From positions 124,001-188,000 of the forward strand of contig NZ_JBNFVY010000003.1 in NCBI RefSeq assembly GCF_049943335.1: a stretch of 64,000 nt of DNA, written 5' to 3'. The notes under the pieces are model-generated. The model did not search any database, was not told the origin of the DNA, and saw nothing but the letters and a program-made list of their open reading frames with translations. A program made the translations under genes and the position numbers. The DNA is from JBNFVY01 sp049943335 (GTDB taxonomy: Bacteria > Pseudomonadota > Alphaproteobacteria > Rhodobacterales > Rhodobacteraceae). This document shows, in pieces, positions 1-8,597 of this stretch (position 1 is the stretch's first letter; each line of letters opens with the position of its first letter).

Positions 1-179
1 CGCTGGCGGAAGTGGTCGATCAGCGTCTGAATCACCTGTTCGCTGGCCAGACGCGTGGACATACTGTCGCCTCCGACCAGGGGGCGTTTTCTGGCTGGAT
101 CGTTCGTGGGGCGAAATTTGAATTCGAAATGGTCTACACTGCCCGCCTCGAAGGGCAGGTTCGGGCCTTTTTCTGTCAT
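1..179 (-). CDS. N-terminal part of an unidentified protein, cut by the window edge
   Basis: The minus strand is open from an ATG at 179 to the window edge, giving about 59 residues that begin MTEKGPNLPF. A second in-frame ATG at 62 (MSTRLASEQVIQ) has a very good GGAGG seven bases upstream, so the real start could be either; ATGs at 233 and 242 are also in frame but have no ribosome site. The upstream stretch reads like protein (acidic and aromatic residues, no stops), which favours the longer form. I do not recognise the family. It is divergent from ctaA, so the 180-375 stretch probably carries both promoters. Confidence 0.5.
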   Translation of the reverse strand, partial: MTEKGPNLPFEAGSVDHFEFKFRPTNDPARKRPLVGGDSMSTRLASEQVIQTLIDHFRQ

Positions 180-375
180 ATTATTTTGTTCCTGCTCGTT
201 CCGTGTCGGCTTGGGTTGATATTGCCCGGACATAGCGGCCATAGCTTTAAGGCCAGATTGTCCCAACGGCAAGTTGCGTCATGAGATTTTTGCGCGCTCG
301 GCGAAACGTCGCACAGGCTTGCCGCCACCCAGCCAAGCGCCTAGATTTCGCGCGACACAAAGACAGAGAGCCCGC

Positions 376-1515
376 ATGAGCCAGAACCGTACGATTTTCG
401 AAGATGTCTCGACCGATAAACCGACCGGGTCCACCCCGTCCAAGGGGCGGATCGACCGGCCGGCCGGGGCCCGCAAGGCCATCCGTGCCTGGTTGATCGC
501 GCTCTTTGCGCTGGTTGTTGCGATGATCTGCGTCGGAGGGCTCACCCGGTTGACGGATTCGGGCCTGTCGATCACCGAATGGCGCCCCGTTACCGGCGCG
601 CTTCCCCCGATGAACGCCGAAGGCTGGAACAGCGAATTCGCGAAATACCAGGAAATCCCCGAATACACGTTACAGAACAAGGGTATGAGCCTGTCCGAGT
701 TCAAGGCGATCTATTGGTGGGAATGGGGCCACCGGCAATTGGGACGCGTGATCGGGCTGGTTTGGGCGGTCGGTTTTCTTGGGTTTCTTGCGGCGCGCAA
801 GATCCCGACGGGCTGGAACAAGCGCCTGTTGGGGATTGGCCTGTTGGGCGGTTTGCAGGGGGCGATCGGCTGGTGGATGGTCTCGTCTGGGCTGGACGGT
901 GGCATGCTGGATGTGGCGTCTTACCGTCTGGCGGTGCACTTGGGGCTGGCGTTTGTCATTCTCGGGTTCATCGCCTGGTACGTCTTTTTGCTGTCACGGC
1001 CCGAAGCGCAGCTCCTACAGGCCCGGCGCGACCGCAACCCCAAGCTGTTCGGTCTGTCGACCGGGCTGCTGCACCTGTCGTTCATCCAGATCCTGCTGGG
1101 CGCGCTGGTGGCCGGAATCGATGCGGGCCGCGGTTTTACCGACTGGCCGCTGATGGGGGGGCATATCTTTCCCCCCGATCCGTTTGCGCTTGAGCCGCTT
1201 TGGCGCAACTTTTTCGAAGACGAAGGGCTGGTGCAGTTCATGCACCGGGTTGCCGGCTATCTGGTGTTCATTTTCGGGATTGTGGTCTGGTCGCGTGGGC
1301 ATGCCAGTGCAAATGGCGCCACCAGGCGGGCGTTCGATGTCATGGGGGCTTTGGTTGCCTTTCAGGTCGTTCTGGGCGTCGTGACGGTGATGAACGGCGC
1401 GCCATTGGCCCTGGGAATCGCGCACCAGCTTGGCGCGGTCGCCCTGTGGGTGGCGGTCCTGCGGGCACGGTTCCTGGCGCAGTATCCGTTGCCCCAATCG
1501 ATCCGGAGAGCATGA
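376..1515 (+). CDS. ctaA: Heme A synthase, COX15/CtaA type
   Basis: The product (379 aa) is an inner-membrane enzyme that oxidises the C8 methyl of heme O to the formyl group of heme A for aa3-type cytochrome oxidase. A long hydrophilic N-terminus (about 35 aa) precedes about eight membrane segments. The heme-ligand histidines typical of the family are visible in WWEWGHRQLGR (His119), HLGLAFVILGF, FMHRVAGY and IAHQLGAVALW. The start at MSQNRTIFED was chosen because family similarity begins soon after and the longer frame back to 274 is basic and unlike protein. The stop TGA overlaps the ATG of an upstream candidate start for the next gene, so the two are likely co-transcribed. Length and motifs fit the alphaproteobacterial (type 2) enzymes. 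Confidence 0.95.
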   Translation: MSQNRTIFEDVSTDKPTGSTPSKGRIDRPAGARKAIRAWLIALFALVVAMICVGGLTRLTDSGLSITEWRPVTGALPPMNAEGWNSEFAKYQEIPEYTLQNKGMSLSEFKAIYWWEWGHRQLGRVIGLVWAVGFLGFLAARKIPTGWNKRLLGIGLLGGLQGAIGWWMVSSGLDGGMLDVASYRLAVHLGLAFVILGFIAWYVFLLSRPEAQLLQARRDRNPKLFGLSTGLLHLSFIQILLGALVAGIDAGRGFTDWPLMGGHIFPPDPFALEPLWRNFFEDEGLVQFMHRVAGYLVFIFGIVVWSRGHASANGATRRAFDVMGALVAFQVVLGVVTVMNGAPLALGIAHQLGAVALWVAVLRARFLAQYPLPQSIRRA

Positions 1516-1517
1516 TC

Positions 1518-2990
1518 ATGTCCGCCTATGACGAACTGATTGCCTATTCCCGCGAGACGGTCGCCTTGGCCCAGGTTGCCGGGCGATTGGGCTGGGACCA
1601 GGAAACCGTGATGCCGCGCGGCGCCGCCGCCCAACGCGCCGACGAAATGGCCGCCTTGGAAAGCGTGCTGCATGCGCGGCGCACCGACGCGCGTGTCGGC
1701 GATTGGCTGGACCGGGCCGAGACGACGGGCGACGTGGCCGCAGCGCAGTTGCGCGAATTGCGGCGCAGCTATGAGCGCAATACCAAGGTGCCCGCGCGGC
1801 TGGCGTCCGAGATCGCGCGCGAAACATCAGTAGCCCAAGGCATCTGGGCCGAAGCGCGCGCCAACGAAGACGTTGCCGCCTTTGTGCCCACGTTGAAAAA
1901 AGTGGTCGACCTGCGCCGCGAAGAGGCCGCCGCGTTGGCCGGGGACGGGCCGCTCTATGATGCGCTGCTCAACGATTACGAACCGGGCGCAACGGCCGCC
2001 TCGATCGGGGCAATGTTCGACGCGCTGCGCCCTGGGCTGGTATCTTTGCGCGACCGTATCATCGGGTCTGGCCGCCCACCGCATGGGCTTGTGGGGCGGT
2101 TTTCGCAAACCGACCAGATGGCGCTGACACGCGAAATCGCGGCGCAGTTCGGCTATGATTTTACCCGCGGTCGGATCGACAAGGCGGTGCACCCGTTTTC
2201 ATCCGGTTCGGGTGCGGATGTGCGCATCACGACCCGGACCGACGAATCCGATCCCTTCAACTGTCTCTATTCCACGATCCACGAGGTCGGCCATGCCTGT
2301 TACGAGCAGACCATCGCGCCCGAGCTTGCGTTGTCGGTGCTGGGGCAGGGCGTTTCGATGGGCGTGCACGAGAGCCAAAGCCGGATTTATGAAAACCAGC
2401 TAGGTCGCAGCCGCGCGTACACCGGGTGGTTGTATGAGCGTATGAGCCAGGTCTTTGGGCCGTTGTCGACGCCCGATGCCGATGCGTTCTATGGCGCGAT
2501 CAACCGCGTGGCTCCGGGGTATATCCGTACCGAAGCGGACGAGGTGCACTACAACCTGCACGTAATGTTGCGCTTTGATCTGGAACGCGAATTGATCGAC
2601 GGAACGCTGGACGTGTGCGATCTGGAAGAGGCGTGGAATACCCGGTTCCACAGTGATTTTTCGGTGCAGGTAGATCAGCCGTCGCATGGGGTGCTGCAGG
2701 ATGTGCACTGGTCGGTGGGGCTATTCGGCTATTTCCCGACCTACACGCTGGGCAATGTGTATGCCGGGTGCCTGCATCAGGCGCTGCGCGCAGATATACC
2801 CGATCTGGACGCGCACCTGGCGCGCGGCGATCTTGGCCCGGCAACGGCCTGGCTGGGCGAAAAGGTGCAGCGCCATGGCGCCGTCTATACCCCGCGCGAT
2901 CTGATCACCCGTGCCTGCGGCTTTGAACCCAGCGAAGCGCCTTTGCTGGACTATCTCGAAACCAAGTTCACCGCGCTTTACAACCTGTGA
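1518..2990 (+). CDS. Carboxypeptidase M32 (thermostable carboxypeptidase Taq family)
   Basis: This is a 490-aa cytoplasmic zinc metallopeptidase that removes C-terminal residues from peptides. The M32 signatures are present: HPFSSG at about residue 225, the zinc motif HEVGH at 255-259, the downstream HESQSR and a late GLFGYFPTYTLGN. Two ATGs (1512 and 1518) are in frame. I chose 1518 because GGAG at 1504 then sits about ten bases away rather than four; the difference is two residues. The gene follows ctaA directly with a few bases of overlap or spacing. The family is usually about 490-500 aa, so it is full length. It probably acts in peptide turnover. Confidence 0.93.
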   Translation: MSAYDELIAYSRETVALAQVAGRLGWDQETVMPRGAAAQRADEMAALESVLHARRTDARVGDWLDRAETTGDVAAAQLRELRRSYERNTKVPARLASEIARETSVAQGIWAEARANEDVAAFVPTLKKVVDLRREEAAALAGDGPLYDALLNDYEPGATAASIGAMFDALRPGLVSLRDRIIGSGRPPHGLVGRFSQTDQMALTREIAAQFGYDFTRGRIDKAVHPFSSGSGADVRITTRTDESDPFNCLYSTIHEVGHACYEQTIAPELALSVLGQGVSMGVHESQSRIYENQLGRSRAYTGWLYERMSQVFGPLSTPDADAFYGAINRVAPGYIRTEADEVHYNLHVMLRFDLERELIDGTLDVCDLEEAWNTRFHSDFSVQVDQPSHGVLQDVHWSVGLFGYFPTYTLGNVYAGCLHQALRADIPDLDAHLARGDLGPATAWLGEKVQRHGAVYTPRDLITRACGFEPSEAPLLDYLETKFTALYNL

Positions 2991-3002
2991 AACGCGGCGC
3001 GG

Positions 3003-3401
3003 TCAGGTCGGGGTGATCGGCCACCGACTGGCCAGATCTGCCACGCCCGCGCGGATCAGATCGGCCAGAACGGTCTCGTCCACGTCGGCCAGCTTGTTGA
3101 TATAGAGACACGCCTTTGCGCGCCTGTGCTTGCCCAACCGGTCCAGGATGTCGCCGAAATCGGTGTAGCCCGGCATGATATAGATCGACAGCCGCGCCTT
3201 TTGCGGATGAAAGCCGGTCGCCGCGAATTCGCCCTCACGCCCGCTGTCATAGCGGTAGTGATACCGGCCATAGCCGATGATCTTGCCCCACAATCGGGGT
3301 TGAAAGCCGGTGGCGTCCTGCATGATCCGGTCCAGCCGGATCGCATCGGCCTTGCGCTGCGGGTGTTCAACAGCGTCCAGATAGGCGGCAACCTGGCTCA
3401 C
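3003..3401 (-). CDS. DUF1801 domain protein (YdhG-like)
   Basis: A 132-aa soluble protein with the DUF1801 fold: a helical start (MSQVAAYLDAVEHPQRK), then GYGRYHYRYDSGREGEF and a C-terminal YINKLADVDETVLADLI segment. The molecular role of the family is not established. Its ATG overlaps the stop of the upstream ECHDC3-like gene (ATGAG), so both are read from one minus-strand message. It converges with the M32 peptidase gene, leaving only 12 bases between the stops. Confidence 0.85.
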   Translation of the reverse strand: MSQVAAYLDAVEHPQRKADAIRLDRIMQDATGFQPRLWGKIIGYGRYHYRYDSGREGEFAATGFHPQKARLSIYIMPGYTDFGDILDRLGKHRRAKACLYINKLADVDETVLADLIRAGVADLASRWPITPT

Positions 3402-4183
3402 TGGGACCAGTTCGGCGACCGCTTTTCGATGAAGGCGGCGATGCCTTCTTCGGTGTCCGGGTTCAGCATGTTCTGCACCATCACGGTGCCGGTATATTCA
3501 TACGCATCGGCCAAGGTCATTTCGATCTGGCGATAGAACGCTTCTTTGCCGATACGCACCGCCGAGCCCAATTTGGCCGCCACGACTTCGGCCAGTTGGA
3601 GCGCGGCGTCTTCATGGGCCCCGTCCGGCACCGTCTGGTTGATCAACCCCAGCGATTGGGCGCGTTCGGTATCGATGAACCGGCCCGTGGTCAGCATTTC
3701 GAACGCGTGCTTGCGCGGAATATTCCGGCTGAGCGCCACCATCGGTGTCGAACAGAACAGCCCGATGTTCACCCCGTTGACCCCAAAGCGCGTGCTTTGC
3801 GCGGCCACGGCCATGTCGCAGCTGGCCACCAACTGGCAGCCGGCCGCGGTGGCGATGCCGTGCGGCGCGGCGATGACGGGTTGGGGCAGGTGGGTGATCG
3901 TCGTCATCAGTCGGGCGCAGCGCGAAAACAGATCAGCGAAATAGCCCGCCCCGCCATCGTCGGCCTGTCGCCCGGCTGTCATTTCCTTCAGGTCGTGGCC
4001 GGCACAAAATGCCTTGCCTTCCCCCGACAGCACCACCGCGCGGATGTCGGTCGTGGCGGCGATTCCGTCCAGCTCGTCCTGCAATGCAGCAATCATCGCG
4101 TCCGACAGGGCGTTCAGATTTCCCGGCGATATCATGCGGATATGGGCCACCGCGCCCGTATCGCATCGGTCCAATAGTGTCAT
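3398..4183 (-). CDS. Crotonase-fold protein, ECHDC3 type (enoyl-CoA hydratase/isomerase family)
   Basis: A 261-aa crotonase-superfamily protein. The CoA-binding FCAGHDLKEM (about 59-68) and the motif HGIATAAGCQLVASCD (about 108-123) resemble, from memory, human ECHDC3, as does NIGLFCSTPMVALSR. The two glutamates that catalyse hydration in classical enoyl-CoA hydratases are not present: the first is Gln117, and the second lies in a VNGVNIG stretch without Glu. An ordinary hydratase activity is therefore doubtful even though the fold and CoA site look intact. The start MTLLDRCDTG was chosen because GAGAGGACAAG precedes the ATG. It is divergent from the thioesterase gene, which may also act on acyl-CoA, and overlaps the DUF1801 gene. 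Confidence 0.85.
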   Translation of the reverse strand: MTLLDRCDTGAVAHIRMISPGNLNALSDAMIAALQDELDGIAATTDIRAVVLSGEGKAFCAGHDLKEMTAGRQADDGGAGYFADLFSRCARLMTTITHLPQPVIAAPHGIATAAGCQLVASCDMAVAAQSTRFGVNGVNIGLFCSTPMVALSRNIPRKHAFEMLTTGRFIDTERAQSLGLINQTVPDGAHEDAALQLAEVVAAKLGSAVRIGKEAFYRQIEMTLADAYEYTGTVMVQNMLNPDTEEGIAAFIEKRSPNWSQ

Positions 4184-4254
4184 CTTGTCCTCTCCCTCGT
4201 TTTCCAACAAGGTTAGAGCGAAACGCACGAAGGGGGAAGGTTTTGAACATAGTT

Positions 4255-4662
4255 ATGGACACCGGCGCGCTGCACCAGCTTTTGAACGACGTGTTCGAGC
4301 AGGTTGCCGGAGAATACGAGATCGAAGAAATCACACCAGAAGGCGTCCGCGTCCGCCTGAACGTGGGCCACAAGCATCTGCGGCCCGGCGGCACCATATC
4401 GGGCCCGTCGATGTTCGGGCTGGCGGATGTGGCGGTCTATCTGGCGGTTCTGTCGCGCATCGGGCCCGAAGCGCTGGCGGTCACGACGAATTCATCGTTT
4501 GATTTCATGCGCAAACCGGATGGTGACAAGGATATGATCGCCGATTGCCGTCTGTTGAAGTTGGGGCGCGTTCTGGCCGTGGGCGATGTGCTGCTTTATT
4601 CCGAAGGGCAAGAGGCCCCGGTGGCGCGCGCGACACTGACCTATTCGATCCCGCCGAAATGA
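4255..4662 (+). CDS. PaaI-family (hotdog) acyl-CoA thioesterase
   Basis: A 135-aa hotdog-fold protein that probably hydrolyses acyl- or aryl-CoA thioesters. The long helix and catalytic-region pattern are visible in KHLRPGGTISGPSMFGLADVAVYLAVL and in the strand SSFDFMRKPDGD. An in-frame TTG at 4243 has a better-placed AGGGGG six bases upstream and would add MNIV, so the true start may be that one. The gene is transcribed away from the ECHDC3-like gene and ends before a strong bidirectional terminator. The substrate cannot be told from sequence. Confidence 0.85.
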   Translation: MDTGALHQLLNDVFEQVAGEYEIEEITPEGVRVRLNVGHKHLRPGGTISGPSMFGLADVAVYLAVLSRIGPEALAVTTNSSFDFMRKPDGDKDMIADCRLLKLGRVLAVGDVLLYSEGQEAPVARATLTYSIPPK

Positions 4663-4694
4663 TTGGCGCAGAATATGCCGCGTTCGGCAAATAG

Positions 4695-4720
4695 AAAAGG
4701 CGGGCCGAAGCCCGCCTTTT
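4695..4720. terminator. Bidirectional intrinsic terminator
   Basis: AAAAGGCGGGC, loop CGAA, GCCCGCCTTTT form an 11-bp stem flanked by A and T runs on both sides. It can end both the thioesterase message (plus) and the outer-membrane protein message (minus), whose stops face each other here. Confidence 0.85.
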
Positions 4721-4762
4721 CCCTGCACCTTTGGACCCCCTGAGGGGAAGGGGTACAAAGTC

Positions 4763-5359
4763 TCAGAAGTCGTAGCCGACCGACACAGTGACCTCATAGT
4801 CCGAGCCGTCTGCGTCTGCATATTCGGCCGAAGCCCAGACGTTGTCGGTAAAGGCATAGGCGCCTTCCAGGCTCCAGTAGGTGGTGCCATCGTCACCAAC
4901 TTCGCCGGTCACGGCGAAATCACCGAAGGAATACACGGCGCCGGCGTAGACATCCCAGTCTTCCGCATCGATCAGGTAGGTCGCGCCAGCGTAGATCGCG
5001 AAGGGGTCGGAAACGGGAAAGCCTAGTTCCAGGTTCACGTCGGTGTCGTCATACCCGTCTTCGCTGTTGGTGTAGCCAGTGGCGGTTGCGTCCAGCGTGA
5101 CGCCGGTTGCGAATTCCCAGCCGTAACCCAGCGAGATCTCGAAATCGACCGACTCGTCGATATCGGTGGTTCCGGCCCACAGGCCGAGGGTCACGCCGCT
5201 GGCCGTGCCTTCGATATAACCTTCACCTGAATAGTAGGTGTCGCCGTCCTCGGGGAACATGGCGTTCGCCTGGTAGCCGTAAGACAGTTCCACGGCGGAC
5301 GCCGCCATTGGGGCGGCGACAAGTGCCAGTGCGGCTGCGGATGTTGCAAATAGTTTCAT
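4763..5359 (-). CDS. Small outer-membrane beta-barrel protein, function unknown
   Basis: A 198-aa exported protein. An N-terminal signal peptide (MKLFATSAAALALVAAPMAASA) is followed by alternating aromatic and acidic strands (ELSYGYQANAMF, SLGYGWEFATGV, VTVSVGYDF). It ends in Phe, the usual signal for outer-membrane assembly. Asp and Glu are very abundant, as is common in marine bacteria. The start is supported by AGGAAGAAGG just upstream. Its size suggests a barrel of about eight strands. The ligand or role is unknown. It stands alone between a shared terminator and a long leader. Confidence 0.75.
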   Translation of the reverse strand: MKLFATSAAALALVAAPMAASAVELSYGYQANAMFPEDGDTYYSGEGYIEGTASGVTLGLWAGTTDIDESVDFEISLGYGWEFATGVTLDATATGYTNSEDGYDDTDVNLELGFPVSDPFAIYAGATYLIDAEDWDVYAGAVYSFGDFAVTGEVGDDGTTYWSLEGAYAFTDNVWASAEYADADGSDYEVTVSVGYDF

Positions 5360-5844
5360 TTTGACCTTCTTCCTATCAATCGAACCGTTTGCGCGGGCAG
5401 ACCGCGCCGGAACTCTGGGTTGCCGGTATTCTCCGGCTTGCTAGGTGGGTCGCTTTGTATTGGTTGCCTGCTCGTCGCTGACTGGAACGACCTTATCGTG
5501 ACAAGTCCGTCCAAAACGTGACCACCTCTAGACCTGAAGTACGCCGTTCATTCTGCGGTGCAACACGATATGCTGCAGATGCACGTTCAAAATTTCGTGA
5601 CGACATACGCTGCCCAAAAACCGAGCGTTTCCGCCGCAAGAAAATTGTCCCAGCCGAAAAATCGGGCAAACTGCGTCTGGCGGGCGTTTTCGGGCCTGGA
5701 AAAGGGGCCAAAAATGGGGTAATATAATACCTTATTTTTAACGTATTGTTTTAGCGGCGTAATTTCGGTTGGGCGGTGCTTGACTGGGCGCGAAAAACGC
5801 TTAGAACACCGCAATCCGAATTTACCCACGTATAGGGCACAACC
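5360..5844. other. Intergenic region between the outer-membrane protein gene and rplM
   Basis: This 485-base stretch separates divergent genes and must hold both promoters. Its middle is AT-rich (5715-5750) and contains a TATAAT at 5724-5729 with no clear -35 box. I found no open frame with convincing protein character and no conserved RNA I can name. Confidence 0.5.
5780..5807 (+). promoter_or_regulatory. Predicted promoter of rplM-rpsI
   Basis: TTGACT (5780-5785), a 16-base spacer and TAGAAC (5802-5807) lie about 37 bases before the rplM start. The spacing and the strong -35 box fit a housekeeping sigma-70-type promoter. Confidence 0.55.
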
Positions 5845-6309
5845 ATGAACACCTTTACCGCTACCCCGGCGGATATCGACAAGAAATGGATCATCATCGA
5901 CGCCGAGGGCGTGGTGCTGGGTCGTCTTGCCTCGATTATCGCCATGCGTCTGCGCGGCAAGCACAAGCCGTCTTTCACCCCGTCGATGGACATGGGTGAC
6001 AACGTGATCGTCATCAACGCCGACAAGGTCCAGCTGACCGGCAAGAAGCGCACCGACAAGGTGCACTACTGGCACACCGGCTACCCGGGCGGCATCAAGT
6101 CGCGCACCGCAGGCCAGATCCTGGAAGGTGACCACCCCGAGCGCCTGGTCACCAAGGCCGTTCAGCGCATGCTGCCCGGCGGCAAGCTGAGCCGTCAGCA
6201 GATGACCAACCTGCGCGTCTATGCCGGTACCGAGCACCCGCATGAGGCCCAGAAGCCCGAAGTTCTCGACGTCAAGTCGATGAACAAGAAGAACACCCGG
6301 AGCGCATAA
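5845..6309 (+). CDS. rplM: 50S ribosomal protein L13
   Basis: The 154-aa product binds 23S rRNA early in large-subunit assembly. It has the L13 core: KKWIIIDAEGVVLGRLAS, LRGKHKPSFTP, VINADKVQLTGKK and MLPGGKLSRQQM, and the full family length. It is followed two bases later by rpsI, the standard bacterial pairing, and is preceded by a good promoter. Nothing unusual was seen. Confidence 0.99.
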   Translation: MNTFTATPADIDKKWIIIDAEGVVLGRLASIIAMRLRGKHKPSFTPSMDMGDNVIVINADKVQLTGKKRTDKVHYWHTGYPGGIKSRTAGQILEGDHPERLVTKAVQRMLPGGKLSRQQMTNLRVYAGTEHPHEAQKPEVLDVKSMNKKNTRSA

Positions 6310-6311
6310 TC

Positions 6312-6800
6312 ATGGCCGATCAGATCAACACTCTCGAAGACCTGGCCGCCGTGGCCGAAGGTACGCCCGCTGTCGAATCAACGGCCGAGCCGCGTGAACC
6401 CGTTCGTGACGAACTGGGCCGCTCGTATGCCACCGGCAAGCGGAAAGACGCGGTTGCCCGCGTCTGGATCAAGCCCGGCTCGGGCAAGGTCGTGGTGAAC
6501 GGCAAGGACATGGATGTGTATTTCGCACGCCCCGTTCTGCGCCTGATCCTGCGCCAGCCTTTCCAGGTGGCCGGTGTCGAAGGCGAATTCGACGTCATGG
6601 CAACCGTCAAGGGCGGCGGACTGACCGGTCAGGCCGGCGCGGTCAAGCACGGCATTTCCAAGGCGCTGCAGCTTTACAACCCGGACCTGCGCGGCCCGCT
6701 GAAAGCCGCTGGCTTCCTGACCCGCGACAGCCGCGTCGTGGAACGGAAGAAATACGGTAAGGCCAAAGCCCGTAAGAGCTTCCAGTTCTCGAAGCGCTGA
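6312..6800 (+). CDS. rpsI: 30S ribosomal protein S9
   Basis: The 162-aa small-subunit protein has a C-terminal tail that reaches the P-site tRNA. It has an alphaproteobacterial N-terminal extension of about 35 aa, rich in acidic residues, before the S9 core (YATGKRKDAVARVWIKPG), and ends in the expected basic KSFQFSKR. GGAG lies about ten bases before the ATG, inside the end of rplM. It is co-transcribed with rplM and followed by a terminator hairpin. Confidence 0.99.
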   Translation: MADQINTLEDLAAVAEGTPAVESTAEPREPVRDELGRSYATGKRKDAVARVWIKPGSGKVVVNGKDMDVYFARPVLRLILRQPFQVAGVEGEFDVMATVKGGGLTGQAGAVKHGISKALQLYNPDLRGPLKAAGFLTRDSRVVERKKYGKAKARKSFQFSKR

Positions 6801-6818
6801 TACCACAGATATCTTTGC

Positions 6819-6850
6819 AAAGGGGCCGTCCGGTGGGGCGGCCCTTTTCT
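6819..6850 (+). terminator. Terminator after rpsI
   Basis: AAAGGGGCCG pairs with CGGCCCTTTT (one G-T pair) around a ten-base loop, and the 3' arm runs into a T-rich stretch. It ends the rplM-rpsI message. Confidence 0.75.
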
Positions 6851-6915
6851 TTGCACTTGCATCGGCGCGTGTTTCGGTGAAACCGTGACCTGTGTGAACT
6901 TGGCAAACGGGCCCC

Positions 6916-7794
6916 ATGACGAAGACTGGAACGCGCAACCGGATCAACGCAGGCGCGTGGCTGATCAGCCCCCCCGCGTTTTTTGCCGTGGCGCTGCTGG
7001 CCGTTCCGCTGGCCGCCGTGGTGCTGATCAGTTTCTGGACCCAGACCGGCATTCGCGATTTCGACACCGCCCTGACCACGGCAAACTACCGCGAAGCGCT
7101 GAGCGATCCGCTGTATCTCCAGCTCATGATGCGGTCCGTCTGGGTGTCGGCGGCAGTGACATTAGTGACCGTGGTTCTGGCCTTTCCGATTGCCTATTAC
7201 GTCAGTTTTCACGTTTCACCGCGCCGCAAGCCGCTATGGATCTTTCTGATCACGATCCCGTTCTGGACGTCTTACCTGATCCGGGTGTTCCTGTGGAAAG
7301 TGATCCTGGGATATTCCGGGGTGTTGAACACCGGCTTGCAATGGCTTGGGATCATTGATGATCCCCTGACCGTCATCCTTTACAACGTCAATGCGGTGGT
7401 GATTACGCTGGCCCATGCCTATGCACCCTTCGCAATTCTGCCGATCTTTGTGGCGCTGGAAAAAATCGACCGCCCCCTGCTGGAAGCCGCGCGCGATCTG
7501 GGTGAAGGGGTTGTGCAGACCTTCCGCCGCGTGACCCTGCCGCTGGCCATGCCCGGCGTCATCGCCGCCAGTCTGATCGTGTTCATCCCCACGGTGGGTG
7601 ATTACATCACCCCGCGCCTTGTGGGCGGGCCTGGCGGGCTGATGATTGCCAATATGATCCAGACCCAGTTCCTGCGGCTCAACAACGCGCCGATGGGCGC
7701 GGCGCTGGCGGTGCAGGCAATGGGGATCGTGGCGGTGCTGGCACTGGTCTTTGTACTTGTCCTGCGCAAACTGACCCGGCGGCTGGCGCAATGA
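6916..7794 (+). CDS. ABC transporter permease, spermidine/putrescine type (PotB-like)
   Basis: A 292-aa inner-membrane permease with six predicted membrane segments. The EAA loop that contacts the ATPase is visible as LLEAARDLGEGVVQTFRRVTLPLAMPGV. Family resemblance is to PotB/PotH of polyamine or other small-solute importers. It is the first gene of a three-gene set (permease, permease, ATPase), with its stop overlapping the next start (ATGAGC). No periplasmic binding protein gene lies before or after, so substrate choice cannot be read from context. Confidence 0.9.
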   Translation: MTKTGTRNRINAGAWLISPPAFFAVALLAVPLAAVVLISFWTQTGIRDFDTALTTANYREALSDPLYLQLMMRSVWVSAAVTLVTVVLAFPIAYYVSFHVSPRRKPLWIFLITIPFWTSYLIRVFLWKVILGYSGVLNTGLQWLGIIDDPLTVILYNVNAVVITLAHAYAPFAILPIFVALEKIDRPLLEAARDLGEGVVQTFRRVTLPLAMPGVIAASLIVFIPTVGDYITPRLVGGPGGLMIANMIQTQFLRLNNAPMGAALAVQAMGIVAVLALVFVLVLRKLTRRLAQ

Positions 7795-8597
7795 GCGGGC
7801 GCGGCCTGCGGACATATGCATTGCTCTATCTGGTGTTTCTCTATGCGCCGATTTTCCTGTTGCCGCTTTTTGCGTTCAACGACGCGTCGACGATCACCTT
7901 TCCGCTCAAGGGGTTTACGACGCGTTGGTTTTCCGAGCTTTGGGGGATCCAGGCAATGCGCGCCGCGGTGTTGACGTCACTGAAAGTGGCGGCGATTTCC
8001 GCGCTTGCGGCCACGGCGCTCGGGGTTTGCGCGGCCATGGCCGTCACGCGGTATCCGTTTCGCGGACAAAAGGGGCTGATGGGGTTGATCATGCTGCCGC
8101 TGGTCCTGCCGGAAATCATCGTGGCCGTGGCGCTGCTGGTGGTGATCTTGCGCCTTGGTCTGGATACGGGAACCTGGGCGGTGATTGCGGGCCACACGCT
8201 GATTTGCGTGCCCTTTGCCATTGCCATCCTCACTACTGCCTTTGCCGCGCTGGATGGGTCGCTCGAGGAAGCGGCGGCCGATCTGGGGGCCGGGCGCATC
8301 GCGACCTTTCGCCTGGTCACCTTGCCGCTGGTGATGCCCGGCATTATCTCGGCGCTGCTCATTTCGTTCACCATTTCGATGGACGAATTCATCATCGCCT
8401 TTTTCCTGACCTCGGGCGAACCGACCTTGCCGGTCTACCTGTGGTCCATGCTGCGCTTTCCCAAGCAGCTTCCCGCGGTGATGGCACTGGGGACGATCCT
8501 TGTGGTGCTGTCGATCCTGCTGCTCAGCATCGCCGAATATTATCGCCGCCGCGGGATCCGGCGCGCGGGCGGCAACATTACCGGAGGCGTCCTGTGA
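7791..8597 (+). CDS. ABC transporter permease, spermidine/putrescine type (PotC-like)
   Basis: A 268-aa second permease subunit with six membrane segments and the EAA loop LEEAAADLGAGRIATFRLVTLPL. The region SFTISMDEFIIAFFLTSGE is typical of PotC/PotI proteins. It overlaps the upstream permease by four bases and the downstream ATPase by four bases, so translation of the three subunits is probably coupled. It should pair with the PotB-like subunit to form the channel. Confidence 0.9.
   Translation: MSGRGLRTYALLYLVFLYAPIFLLPLFAFNDASTITFPLKGFTTRWFSELWGIQAMRAAVLTSLKVAAISALAATALGVCAAMAVTRYPFRGQKGLMGLIMLPLVLPEIIVAVALLVVILRLGLDTGTWAVIAGHTLICVPFAIAILTTAFAALDGSLEEAAADLGAGRIATFRLVTLPLVMPGIISALLISFTISMDEFIIAFFLTSGEPTLPVYLWSMLRFPKQLPAVMALGTILVVLSILLLSIAEYYRRRGIRRAGGNITGGVL

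Noticed and set aside
5518..5727. Small frame in the region before rplM
   Set aside because: No ribosome site, a basic random-looking product, and it overlaps the likely promoter region.
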